Below are positions 25,684 through 38,684 of a stretch of 64,000 nt of DNA, in pieces. Within the stretch, counting starts at the first letter, position 1. Every line of letters starts with the position of its first letter. Position numbers and translations under genes: made by a program. The notes under the pieces were generated by a model. That model was not told where the DNA came from. It made no database searches and saw only the letters and a list, made by a program, of their open reading frames with translations. This stretch comes from Ceratothoa steindachneri (lineage: Eukaryota; Arthropoda; Malacostraca; Isopoda; Cymothoidae): positions 86,162,354 to 86,226,353 of the forward strand of contig OZ018335.1 of assembly GCA_963969495.1 (NCBI GenBank), in the 5' to 3' direction.

Positions 25684-25788
25684 TGGTATACCAATCTAAA
25701 CCATACACTATTCACATATTGTGTGGACGGTGACTTAAGCATCTACTGCAACGCGAACCGTTTAAGGACTGTATCTGAATAACTTTGA

Positions 25789-25855
<67 letters not shown>

Positions 25856-25943
25856 TGGTACACCACTCTGTACCATACACTATTCATATATTATGTGGAC
25901 GGTGACTGATGCATCTACTGCAACACGAACCGTTTAAGGACTG
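25602..25943. repeat. 169-bp tandem duplication, each copy with its own (AT)n array
   Basis: Copy 1 (25602-25770) and copy 2 (25771-25943) each start GTATCTGxATAACTTTGATT. They then run into an (AT)n array (25624-25681 and 25792-25853), continue with ATCGTGGTA, and end with CGAACCGTTTAAGGACT. The non-repetitive parts differ by about a dozen substitutions. The duplication lies at the 5' side of PLE1 and may be part of its terminal repeat. Confidence 0.9.
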
Positions 25944-26312
25944 TTCGCTGGGATTAACGATCGACCAGGTCAAACTCGAGATGTGGGTTTCAATTTCTTA
26001 ACAAATCAGGCAGAGTGCAAAAATGGTTGGTGACATTTACATAAATAGGCCGAGAGTATCGTTCAAGGTTAGTCAAAGACGAAACACTAAAAATATAATG
26101 TTTTTCAAAAATATCAAAATAAGAATAAAAATAGGCAAAATAGAAATATTTGAAATGAAATAGTCTCTTTATAATTATGATAAGGATGGATTCTAAAATA
26201 AAATTAATTAATTAGCGTTACTATGCCCAGATCAATTGGGGGAACTTGAAAATACTAATAATTAAGGGGGTTTCAATTTTCGCATCAGGGACTTCGAGGA
26301 AGGTCAGGCTTG
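25944..26312. other. no feature supported
   Basis: Ordinary AT-rich sequence between the duplication and the minisatellite. Confidence 0.4.
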
Positions 26313-26314
26313 AG

Positions 26315-26413
26315 ATGAGGCAAGGTGGGCATATTCCGATGAGGCAAGTGGGGGCACGATCTAGATGAGGCAAGTGAGACACGCTCCACATGAAGCAAGT
26401 GGGGGCACGATCC
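26315..26413. repeat. 25-bp minisatellite, four units
   Basis: Units start at 26315, 26339, 26365 and 26390, each beginning ATGAGGCAAG or ATGAAGCAAG and continuing with variants of TGGGGGCACGATC. Spacing is 24-26 bp. The minus-strand open frame across it (26451-26221) is a by-product of the repetition. Confidence 0.8.
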
Positions 26414-29400
26414 GAACCACCCTTCCGAGGAATTGCGATGAAGATAGCCAATCTTCAAGGATGACGTTCGACGTGGAAATGTGGGATTACTCGTAATTCA
26501 CACTGGAAGAGGAAACTTCTTTTTCTAAAAGGTAATCTAGGGGGATTATCTTTGGATTGATTAAACGAAGGAAGACTTTCGCGCAATTATAAACCATTGC
26601 GCGAACACAGGGAAGAATCACGGCGGAGAAAGACTTGCTGTCTGATGAACGCTCACGGGACTTCGATTCGAGACGATGAGGACGACTTTAAGGTATGTGC
26701 TGGACTCCACGATCTCAAGTCAAAACCAGCTATTTGTACAAGTTATCTGGAAGGGAGAAAGTGGGATTTGGAGCAAGGGGTGAGGAATCTCTCGACATCT
26801 TAATCCGTGAGGCGGACGAAAGTTCATGTTTTAGCGGCAAGACGCGGAAAAAAACAAGCGGGTCGTTCTCTCCTGTTCGCCGGGGGAAGGAGTCTGGACA
26901 CCTTCTCAGGATTGTAGAATAATTCCCCAATACGTCCAGGAGTCGAAACTTCTCGAATGTTCCCGGACACGAAGTGACGTTTTGCATGGCGTGATACAAT
27001 CGCACGTGGTCTCTAAATAACGTGAGGAGTTCAAAGGTTGTTCTTTTACAATATATGTACGGTAAAACAGGAAAATAGTGAAGAAGTGAAGAAAATGTGC
27101 TTGTATGGATGTGTGGCCCTGCCTCTAGGCCTATAATTCTAAGATTATTATTACTATTACCTATAAAAATATCTATTAGATAATTAAAGTAATAGTGGTT
27201 GAATAAAATACCCCAAAATACAGGACAAAATACTTTATAAAAAAAAAATCCATAAAGGATAACAGACAGAAAAAACTCATATATTTCTTAATAAATTAAT
27301 CATTTGCGGGCAAAAAAATTAAGAAAAAAAGGGCTTAAAAATAAAGTTAAGAAGAAAAATTATAATAAAATATCTAAGAAGGCCGTTAATTCCCCTAAAT
27401 AACCAGAGGATTATTATCTTTCTATTCACAATCCGAGCCTCACTTCTCCCGAAACTTGTTGCAGCGTCTAACTTTTCATATTGTTTTCACTTACATTGTG
27501 CATGTCTGTTACAATAAATGAGCCTTTGGCCCTCAAAATACGGATATATGAAAAGACCGAAAACAGGCTTTATTGTTAAAGTTTGCTATTCATACGTAAT
27601 CGCTGAAGTTTTGCTCTGAATGCAGAGGAGCTTCATCTGAAATAAAAAGTTATCTCAAGAACTATTTTCATATGTAGAATGTTCGTTACGTAAGGTTGAC
27701 CATTGTTGACAACGCACAAAACAAGTGACCGAAAGTATTTATTTAACTAACATACTCAGAATTTACTGGAAAGAGATGTTAGCATATTTAAGTATTTACA
27801 TAATTTTGAAACATCCTCTATTATACTTATTCTTTTTATTTGAATGCACAAAATTACATGTCCATCATAAAGGTAAAATTTTGGTTGTAGTTGTTTGAGG
27901 ATAAAGCCTTAAAGTTACTTTGAAGAATAATAATTATTTTTATACGAGTATCCATATACATTTGTATTATTTCTTGGAAGAATATAAACCTAAATCTAAC
28001 TATCTACCTACCACTAATGAATTCACAATTACCTCCTTAGAATGAGGTTTAATGACCATTGATCTAATGGCCAGTTTTAGTTGCAGCTTTACAGTTTTCT
28101 GTTTCAAATATTTGTGGTTTACGACATGACCCTTGCTTTTATCATCAACCCTTTTCACTGTAGCACCTTTATTTTTTTGTTATCTCTATTTTTCCAAGTT
28201 TATTATCATGTTCATTTTTATCAACAACTTGCGTGTTTAAACTTTTTACTCACTTTGAATCTTTTCAAGAGAAAAAATTATTGTGTTTCTTAGCATAGCT
28301 TTTTTCAAATTCATCTGAACAGGGTGTTTCCAACATCCAATTTCAGAGAAAATGATGTCCTTCAAAGTCTCCGTAGCTATTACTTTTCAGATATCAATTA
28401 CGAATGTACTTAACGCGAAGATCATAGTAAAACACTTGAAGGCGTATTGATTATAATAGACAGTAAAAATTAAATTAAAATATGGCATTAGTGTGGTGCA
28501 TACGTGGTGGTGTATTAACTCTGAGGCTCCCTATGTGTTTAGAAAAATGATGGAGCATGTTAAGTAGGTTTTGTAAATAGACTTAGTTTTTTAAGAATTT
28601 ATAATTTTCCCAATTTAAGAGAGCGTGATTGTCAAAGACAATTTTTTTCCTTGCCAGTCTTTGAACAAAGCAGGCATCCGTTCTTACTTCATTCACACTG
28701 CTGCGACGAGGGAAGATGCATAATTCATCTCATAAAACGTCAAAGGTGAAGGTTGGCTGAAGCGGGCCTTTTGTTGGTTGATTTAGGGTACAACTTATAG
28801 CAGTGGTTGGATTGGGATTAAGTTATTCTTTTGTTGAATTTGGTGTTTGTATTTTGGTTGCTTCGGATATTTAGAGCGTTTAATTTAAATCTAGTTTTTT
28901 AGGGAGGTTTTATCTTGGAATTCATTTGATATAATTTTGAAATCGTTTTATTTGAGGTAGGAAAGTGTCCGCTGGCTAATGTTGGGTATAAGTTAACTAA
29001 CATGTTTTAATTTTAAGTGTTATTCTATTATCGTTTAGAAATCCTTTGTGAGTTTTCCATTGATTAATTTGGTTTAAATGTATTTATAGTTTAGAGGAAT
29101 TATTGGAATTTGATTGATTTCTAGTTGAGGTTGACATAGTTCGGTTTTGTTTAGTTTGTGTAGAGAAAATTGATTCATAAACTCCATAGTAACTGCTATA
29201 ATGTCAAATAAACCAAATCTTGTAGTTTTCTCCAGATTCACATAAAACATTCTTTTACTCGGACTACTGGAATATAGCGTTATTTACTACAGGTTAACCC
29301 TCAGGTTGCTTGGAATGTTTACTTTGCAAGCATCGCCCTCCGCAACCCTCTTATAGTAAACCAATAATTTAATGCTCTTTCTCTATATCCATGTTCTCTT

Positions 29401-32400
29401 CTCTTTTTTAGTTCATTACACTATTGTTTGACCTGGGCCTCGGCTGCCCGATCATTCAATAAATTAACTACAATCACGGTTTAAGAATAATCCCATTACA
29501 AATTGCTGCTGTATAAATTCATTAAGTCAAAGTATTGCAAAGGTGACGCGGATTATTTCTATTAATGGAATAAATATAAGATTTATGGGCTCTGACATAA
29601 AACCTGAGCAGAATAAATATCATAAAAGGGCGATCATGAAAAAAACAGGGCCCGGAGTATAAAATTTCATTAAAATATTTTAATTGCAACTTTTGGAGAA
29701 ACAATTCGAAAATCCACTATAGGTGGTCATCAGTTAAAATTTTACTATTTTATGCATAACTTTTGAGGATATGCAACTTACCATTCATAAATAGTTGATA
29801 TATGAATGAGTGGGATAAACTGGAAAAAGCCCTTTGCAGTTCATTAGTTATTTGGTATTTATAATAAAAGGTGATCAGAAACTAAACAAAAACATATAAT
29901 CAGGAAAATATGGATATGAAGTTTCAAAAAGCAACCTAGTGACCTATGAAACCAAAAACATACTCATTTAGAGAAAAATCATTCTAAAACCCTCAGAATT
30001 GTATAAGGGATAAATATCACAACGTCATAACTTCAAGTTAGGGCAACTTGGTAATTAAAATTTAACGACCAAACGACGCATAATCCGGAAGTACCGGGAA
30101 GTTACTTGTTTGGATTCCACCCAACTCAAGGCAGTTTATTTCCAATGCATAGAAAAATTATATGAAATTATTGATCAAGATCAGCTCTCTAAATAAAGCG
30201 TTATTTTACAGTTTGGATTTAATAACCCCTAGATTTTTGCTGCCCAGTTGATAGTAAATGATCTTATTTTCCTTTCGGTACGTTTGGTATTGAGACGAAA
30301 ATATGAGGAAGTTATTTGTTTTCGTGAGTTGTGAAAACTAAATTATCGTAAGACAAATAAGCATTTAATTACAAAGGAAATAAATTATGCAACTTCTATG
30401 AGAGATAATTACTTCCGTTTATCCAGAAACAAAGCTTCAGTGAATTTGGAAACTTTGTTGGATTTGGTTATTTGTTCTAGGTTGGATTTTCCTGTAAAAG
30501 TTACTTTGAGGGGAAAATTTCTTAAAAAAGAAGGATATATGCATAAAGATAAAATTCAAAATCTTTCTAGCCGCGGGCCCATTTACATTTATTGTACTTA
30601 AAAACAAGGATATTACAATACCAGTACCTCCTTGTAGAGGATTTGAAGATTTATAAAGAGTAAATATAGATTAAATTGTGGAAATTGAGCTTTAAAAACT
30701 TTCGTCGCCTAGTAGATAAGGCGGTTAGATATCATGCTCAGTTACCGGGCTCGAGTGGCGGCAAGAATGGGCCATTCGCACAGGTGAAGAGTCTAACGCC
30801 CTTTCCTTGCACACATATTCAATCACAAACCAGTCTCTCTGGAATCTCTATTGTGGCGCTGCTTTCTACACAAATCCAGAGCTACTCGACCTAATCTTGC
30901 ACATTCACTTCACTTTTTTATCTCTACCATGGATAAAAAAGAATCGGAAAAGTGATACTGAAACCTACTATAATCTATCCTGCTTCTCGGAAAGGTGTAA
31001 CTGCGACCCGCTTCTCCGATTGCCTCCCAAAACACACAGCAACGTTATGGAGAGCATAAAAAGTGGTTATTGAAAAGAGCTACAAAATGATGAAAAGAAA
31101 GCCATCTATCTGGTTACTATCACCAAGAGAACATAAATAATGAATGGGAGAGGCTTACCTTGGGAGGCTAAGATTGAACCGATAAATATCGTTGTATAAA
31201 CAGAGGGAGAATAACTTGGAGGAAGATTGCCAACCATCCTCCTATTTTTTCAGAAAAGACCATCTTCAGAGTAAACACTCCTTTCAACAATAGATTCCCT
31301 AGTTCAAAAACCCAACAGGAAATAGTAGAAAATATCAATGTACACATAACTATGAAAATGACCGATTCAAGAAAATAGTCCTTTGGAGCTCACCCGAACG
31401 ATATAAATAAGAAACCCTACAATAAAATATAAACACCTATGAAAACTACAAAGACCAATGACCCTAAAAAGTTACTTAGCAAATTGACACCTACATTGAA
31501 TTTAAAAAAGAGAAAATATAGTGAAAATCAGTGAAATGAGAACTAAATTGCTTAACTATGTATAGAAAAGCGAGACAAAAGTGCTCAACTATAGTGAAGT
31601 GAAAAAATTAAGTGAACATGTATAAAACGAGAAGGAGGCAAAAAGGTGCGAAAGTTTAAAACTTAAAAACACCAAAAGAACATAAAAACAAAGTAGTGAA
31701 TTAACACTTAAAGATAACTGCACAAATGTTACATCACAAACCAGAGTGATAGAATGAATTAAAGAAATCAGAGATTGGTCGGTCACTCAACAACTTTACA
31801 AAGTTTTATATTGCTTAATATTAGTGCAAAAGATAAAGAATCGAATAGAAAAGGTAAATCAGATCATTAGCTACAAACATATAGGGTTTATTTTATTATA
31901 TCCTTCAATCCCCAGCTATCAGTAGTCGGTCACTTGAGTTCGACTTCTGCGCTCCTAATAAAGTTTCCCTTTCACCCTTTTCATCTTCCTCTCCTATCCA
32001 CTTTCCCGGCTCTCACGTCCTTTCCCCCACTGCCACCATCGAACGTGGTGACAACGACAGGAGTATGGCGCTAAGGACCTTAAAGCCATCGACCAGGGAT
32101 CCTGTCCGCTCCTCCTCCACCACTAGAGTGGCGGGGGCCTGTGGCGGATAGATCTATAATGCCCCCCCATCAAAAAAGTAAAAAATACATACTACTCCTG
32201 TTCCTCCACTGCTGGAGCTTTTCTCTCGGCCTAACAAGCTTACCGAGTTAAGCGTCAATCCTTAGGCCTCGTCTACGTGTGGCAGCCATTCGGCATGGCG
32301 GCTCCTCCTTGGGCACGGCGTGAGGTAGAAAAGGAAAGAGGATATGTTGAAATTATGGGTGAAGATGAGGCAGGTTGTTGAAAACCCACCATCCCAAATC

Positions 32401-33660
32401 GTAACTGAGGGGTTAGGAAACATTATCTTCCCCTCCCCCGCCCTCAGCCCCGATCCGGGATAGCTGGCTGAGAAGAAACTCAGCATGTAACCTGTGAAAT
32501 AAATACCGACGAGAGAAAATTGGGTGAGAGGTTGTAGAGGAAGGTATGAAGTAGGGAAGTAACACAGGCTGTCTGAAAGAAGGAGAAGAGAATAGTTAAG
32601 GCTAGACGGGGCCCTGAGTCACGTCAGCACAGAGTCCAGGAAGGCAAATTGACGCGCTCCTCACGGAGGACGGAGGCTTACAAGGAAGCGGATGAGAGAG
32701 AGATTGCAGAGGGGAGTTGCGCGTTGCGATTATCTCGAAGATTTAGTCCAAGGAAGTTATCCTCCCTTGTTAGAGACGGCGTAGAGCCTAAAATAGAAAC
32801 TTCTTGACGAACGACTATTTACCAAAATGAACACAGATCTTGACTTCAAGTTTAGTATACCGAATCGAGAATTTGATGCGTCGCGTTCGGGTAACGTGTA
32901 CCAATGATTACGGGATACACTTTCGTAAGTTCTAGGAGAATACACGGAGCTTGACGGGTTCTACAAGGGTTTACACGGAACTATCGGGGACGGGAAGGTG
33001 GCAGATAGTGGCGGATACTGGGACTACAGGCGATTACTCCTCTCTAATTCTGGCGTCGGAGGTTTTACTGGAATGAGAAGGAGGGGCTTTTCCCTGCCCG
33101 CTGAAGAGGAAGGGTTCCAGTTTTCAGACTCTTCGCCGGGCAAGCTGGACTCTGACCAATTCACGCCATCGCTGGATAATCCCCAGCGGGACCTTCCGTC
33201 CTCTTAAGCACACCTCAAGCTTCCGCGAATTCGGGCCTTCAGCCCATCACGGCCTTTGTGATTTTGTTCCTTTCGTTAGCGTGAATTAAAAAGGGTTGCC
33301 AAGTCGTGTCTTCTCAGAGGCAGAACTTCCAGTGTTGTTGTTCAAACAAAGCACGAAAGGCGTTGTCACATTTGATGACTTATAGTTAAGGTTAGGCTCA
33401 CGATGCGACTGCTTCCCCCCCACCCTCAAAACATTTAGCAACCTGGGTGGTCTTGTAGGCGTGAGTGCCTCCTTTGGAGGATCCACCATCTCCAAACCAC
33501 CCAGATCAGATTTGGGTGAGAACAGAGGAGCGGAAGCTCATTTGGTGCTGTCTTTCTTTTGAGGGACAGCAATATGACTCCCGAACTACCTCCTCACAAC
33601 CTCCTTGTGGGCTGTTGCTTTCTGTAAATCTAACAACTCAGTGGATTAGAACTGCTATTT
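26414..33660. other. unassigned region with GC-richer islands
   Basis: 26.45-27.0 kb and 31.9-33.5 kb are clearly GC-richer than the rest. They contain several short open frames on both strands, such as 30398-30601 and 32998-33207. None shows a recognisable domain, and no LTR or terminal repeat pair was found. 27.0-31.8 kb is AT-rich and featureless to me. Confidence 0.35.
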
Positions 33661-33670
33661 TGCATTGCAG

Positions 33671-33763
33671 GCAAATGTTACGCTGAAGGAAGTGCGTACT
33701 TTTTTAGCGAAGGCTGGGTTTGAACCATTTGAGCAAACAACTGTACAAAAGGAATCGCCTGGG
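33671..33763 (+). CDS. candidate internal exon, unknown protein
   Basis: A 93-bp stretch follows a good acceptor (TGCTATTTTGCATTGCAG) and precedes a good donor (GTGAGT at 33764). In phase 0 it reads ANVTLKEVRTFLAKAGFEPF and continues open to the donor with normal amino-acid composition. I do not recognise the protein. The frame stays open for 25-30 codons past the donor, so the splice reading is not proven. A possible upstream partner (about 33438-33516, ending before GTGAGA) is in the wrong phase to join it directly, so the gene model is incomplete. Confidence 0.25.
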
Positions 33764-33769
33764 GTGAGT

Positions 33770-34630
33770 AAAACGTGCGGAAGTGCTCCCTTTGGGCGCG
33801 AAAATGACTGCCCTAGGCTTAAAGCGACTACGAGAACTTTGTAAAATTAAGGGATAAGAAGACCATAGCAGCATCGGGCGCGCCAGTTCCAAGTCATTGG
33901 ACAGGTTATATGAGAGACCATTTTTAGCCTGAAATCTAGAATTTCCTTTTCAGGAGATTGGCATCACATTGCTTGGTTGTAGCTAGGTGTAGCTCAACGT
34001 AAATGACACTCTTGGCAATAAAAGATATTTACTTATCGTATACGGCCTGAGAGCAACCTATACCAACTTAAGTTAAACCCGACATTGCACGTCTACCTGA
34101 GAGATTTTTATGGACGAAGTGGTGGCAGAAGTAGCACCTCCTCGGTAGTTGCACAAATGCATTAGCGCGGTAGCGATAGCAACAGGCAAGCAACGACTTA
34201 GGAAACTCTGAATTCGGGAGGCCCATCTCTGTTTTATCACCTCACGTTTGACCTTGACCATCCCATGGTTGTCCAGCTCCAAGGAAATGCAAAAAGAGTT
34301 GCATAGAATACAAATATGCTTAGTATGCTACAAAAAATACCTAAAACTTTATCAACTCCCTCGAGAATGAAAAATTGTAGTGAAGTGACTGTTATTAAAG
34401 GACTCAAATTTGACAGCTAAAGCAGCGTACAAAAGTAAAACAACTGAAAAGGCGAGCACAGTAAAGAGATAAAAAAGAAAAGATAAGGAAGGAAGGCAAA
34501 GGAAAGTACTTACCCCAGCGCTGCGTAGAAAAGTTAGGAGATCCAACAATCGAGGGCATCTCCGACAGAAAAAAGAATCAGCAGTGATCTGTAAGCTCGC
34601 ATTCTCATAAATATGTATGTATTACACTTT
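33770..34630. other. no gene proven
   Basis: A minus-strand GTAAGTA donor (about 34511-34517) is preceded by about 25 open codons, but its upstream acceptor is weak. No motif is recognised. Confidence 0.3.
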
Positions 34631-34639
34631 CAAATTGAG

Positions 34640-37440
34640 CAATCGCAGTCAAGCTTTGTTGCTATATTGAGGAGCTTAACTCGCTATTAAAGGCAAATAG
34701 CCTTTCAACAGTGTTTATACCGACCGATGCTGAATGTTCCAAAACATTCAAGGACTCAATAATTAAAAACAAAAGGTTCAGAAAAGAAGCAATATAGGGA
34801 ACAGTGGAAGCATCTTCCTCGGACGAATTTGAAGAGGAAGAAGAAATAAAAGAAGATGAAAAGGAAGACACCTTTTTTCTGATAGTGATGAAGGACCATA
34901 TCGGCAGCCAGGGTGAATAAGAGTAAACCAAACACTCCTAGTTCACCGAGAAATGTGAGACTTCTATGTAGGCACTTAGGTAAGTGTCACCAAGCGAAGA
35001 AAAAAAAGAAACACGAGGATAAACCGGTAGATAACACATCATAAAAATAAGCGCAATGAAGATATTAGAAATAATCACCAATGGATGGAAGACGAAAATA
35101 TATTCAAAGAAATTAATACAGCTGTCATGTTGATATTGGGGCACCGGAACGAAACGCATAAAGAAGAAATAAAATTTGGAATTATGACTGGTTGATTACG
35201 ATCTATGTCCCGCTTTTGTGACGAAAAAAGGATAAAATACAAGCTAATTAGAAACCATGAAAAATTCTATGTCGCGATAAAGATCAAACTTGACATAGGA
35301 TAGTCATAGCCACAAAGAGACATTTTACGCTTTCAGTACCTCACTGGCCTATTTGACAGACGGACCACCACAAAACTAATGGGAAGCCTGAATGCTAGGT
35401 GTCAGAATTGAATTTACAATGGCATCAGAATTAGCCTTAAAACTTTGCCGAACAGGGACATAGTTCCCTGAATTTTCCCCAACTTCCACATTTATGGTAG
35501 AGCAGAGAGGGCCAGAAAACCCGCTATCTGTCTGACTAATCGTCAATTACCGTTCAACAAGTACATAGAAATATTCCATTTACTATGCAGTGAACATATA
35601 AAGAAGCCGGTTACTATCAATATGAAGAGTATACAAGTCCCAGCAGTAGCAATAAAAAAATTAAAAAGTGTAGACTGGGCACGGTATACACAACTCGGAA
35701 ACTATCATCTTCCCAATTTGAATGAGGCAATTTTGAGAAGAATTTTAAGTAACTCCAACACCTTAATAACCGCTTAATCGACGCTGATAAAACTTGTATC
35801 CCGAATCCGCGAATAGGTCCATCTCAAAATATAAATGGACCGAAGATATGAAGGATCTTAAATTACTATATGTGATTAATATCAGGAACGACTCAATTGA
35901 CTCGATACAAAGTAGGAAGATCAATTTTTGAGAAGATGGGACAATGCAATCAAAGCCACGATGCATCTTCAAGTATGCCTCTCCCAAAGAGTTTTGATAC
36001 TAAATCAGGAATCTCAAAAGATCGACTGGAAAAGCGAAGAAAGTACAAATTAGTTACGAACTCGGAAATATCAAAACGGATAAAGAAAATAAAGAAGCTA
36101 TATTCTGAAGTTACTCGGAAAACATTCAGTATAAGTGGAGGGGAGAATAAAGAATAATCGTATTTCGAACACTAATTCATAAACGAGCTGATCACTTAAC
36201 TCTATAGGACGCACCCGTTCCACTTATTGGAAAGACAGCGAGGCATAGGCGCCGAGATTGCCCTAGGAGGAACAATTTGGCACGCTCCAATCATTCTGCC
36301 AGAAAGACCTAGGACAATCAGGTTTAACAAAGATAAATTTTAAATAGGCACAAGCCAACATCTTCGAAGGAATAAGAAAAAAACTTAACGCCTAGCTAAA
36401 TACAGGATACTTATTCCATGCTATCAAGATCGCTAAGATGAACTACTAATCCAAGCACGGAAAGCATGCAACGAGGAAGGAGAAGTGCCCACATTTTCAC
36501 TCTTCAAATTTGGTGGGAAACTCTGAGGAAATCTTCAATGAAAAGCTCGTGTCTCACCTGGAAGAGAACTAACTCCCTGTACAATCCGCACCAATTTAGC
36601 TACTAGAAGAACCAAAGTCCGGAGATGGCGATAAATGTCATCACGGAAAAGCTTGCCCAAACCTAAAGGGAGTGGAGTTAAGTGGACATCATATGTTGAG
36701 ATATATTAAAGCATAGATAAGGTTTGGCAAAGGAGAATGAAATTAAAAATTCTGGGACTAAGTGAAAACTCAGAAAGAACCCTCTGTACTATGTCTTGGA
36801 GAGAATAGCGTATATCAGTTTGCGGAGTATGGACGGACCTAAGTTAATGCTTAATGCAGGCATGACGCAAAATGGGCTGTCTGTCTTCCACAATTTACTC
36901 AATATACACCGCAAATGTCCCAGCCACTGGCAACCACAATTGCCAGAATATTTAATTCGCGGAGATACCAGTTAGACACTACAGTGCTACTGGCGTAATG
37001 CACATATGCAAGCTCGTATGATGGGGCAGAATTCGAATGATTAAATATCTTGGAGTCGGTAAAATAAAATGAAGCAAGAAGAACATTAAGGTGGCTCCGA
37101 TTGGGAGGAGACTACTATCAGATGCCAAGGCGTTCTAGAGCGCTATCTTTACCGCAAAGAGTGCAATGTACACGGTATGAAAATTACTCAATCTGGGTAA
37201 AGGATGCACGTCTCTGATCGAACTTTGAAAGCCTCGGCCGCAGTCAGAACTCTATTAATTTTCAGAAACTACCGAGGCAGCTTCACGCTGCTATACCCAG
37301 TTTCTGCCCTGTCTCGAGGAGGCAAAAGAGTGGTCTACGAGTCGACAAGAAGAAATGCATGTACCTTGATTACGGTACCTGTAGCCGAGAAGGAAAATGC
37401 TAAGAAGAGCTTCACAGAAAGGCTAGGATAAAAACCATTA
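34640..37440 (+). mobile_element. eroded non-LTR retrotransposon (LINE), I/jockey-like
   Basis: Plus-strand reading in shifting frames gives blocks in the order of a LINE. An acidic region (ASSSDEFEEEEEIKEDEKED, about 34808) could be the end of ORF1. LMGSLNARCQN (about 35378) corresponds to the GDFNARH block of the apurinic-type endonuclease. KKLKSVDWARYTQLGNYHLP (about 35660) corresponds to the linker block with a conserved DW. HQFSY followed by KNQSPEMAI (about 36590) corresponds to QFGFRxxHST of the RT. IKYLGV (about 37040) corresponds to the post-RT YLGV block. Catalytic RT motifs A and C are not visible and may have been deleted. Every block is degraded, so assignment rests on order as much as on any single motif. 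Confidence 0.5.
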
Positions 37441-38680
37441 AGAAAGTGATAAAATAACGGAGTAACACAGTAAGAATATGAAATAGATGCTTAATCAGGA
37501 AATGAACGAAGAAATCATGAAAATGGTTACAAGAACAGAAGAGCCAGAAGTCTCCGAATATTTCCCAGTTCGGCTAACCTTAAGGTTAAGGCAGATGAAG
37601 CGCCGTTTAACGTATGAGGCATGTGTAAAAACACCGAAAAATTTATTCATTGATTAATGGAACTATTACAAATCAGAAAAAAAATGCTCGATTACGATGA
37701 CAACCTAACCAATTTCGCCTCAAAAATCATATCAATTTTGATTCTAGAGGTAGGAAGTCAAGTAAAAGAGAAAGAATAGAACGAAAAACACAAAAAAACG
37801 ACCTGCACAACAGAATATAATAAATTAAATAAACACTAGTTACTACAAATAATAATAAAGTAATTCAAATATAAAACAATCTCATATGCGCATAACACAT
37901 ACAAGAAACACTTGTCGTTTCTCTTCTCCTACATCTCTATTATGTTTTTTATTGGGTGTATTTAGTTTTTATTGTTTATTTATTTAGTTTTATTCTTTTA
38001 ACATGGCGTTATATTAGGATTAATTGACTTATGTACTTGATTGCAGTCCCAAGACGGCCCTCTGAAGAAAATAGGCTGGAAAACTATTTAATGTTGCCTG
38101 AATCTGTAACCTGTATAAAATCATGATTTTAATATCGAACCGGTCACTATTCTAGCAGCTTCTTTGAAGGCTGGTAAATTTAGTGACATCGCCTTTTCCA
38201 TCGCTTCCCCAACTTTGATTATCCTTGGTGGTTATATAATCCGTCATAACTCCAACTTCTAGAGCGTTTCCCCTCAAAATTGACAGAGCTTTTTTCGTGC
38301 GCAATAAATTCCATGGACAGTGATTGATAAAATTTCTAGTCTAATATATATATTTTTATTTTTAATTCGTTTTTAAAATTCACGTGATAGTAATAACACT
38401 GTCCAACAATGATTTTGCTACAGAAATGAGAAAGTAGCTTTTTTATCAATATTTATGAAATATTTGTTATTATTTCTTTTATTTGACAAAAAGTAAAAAG
38501 ATAAGTGGAAACAAAAAGCTTATTCATCAAAAGAAACTAATAAGTACTTTTAATAAATTTCAGAGTGTGGTATTATAAAAATATATTTAAAAAATAATTA
38601 AGATTTAAGATTTTTTCAAAATTGCTGAAATCTATACAATAGTCATATATTTTAAGAATATTTAGGCTTCTTTTTAAGTA
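37441..38680. other. AT-rich spacer
   Basis: No coding or repeat feature is supported. Confidence 0.45.
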
Positions 38681-38684
38681 CAAC

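Noticed and set aside
33714..33724. GGGTTTGAACC, a minus-strand tRNA B-box match
   Set aside because: No cloverleaf stems form around it; it lies inside the candidate exon reading.
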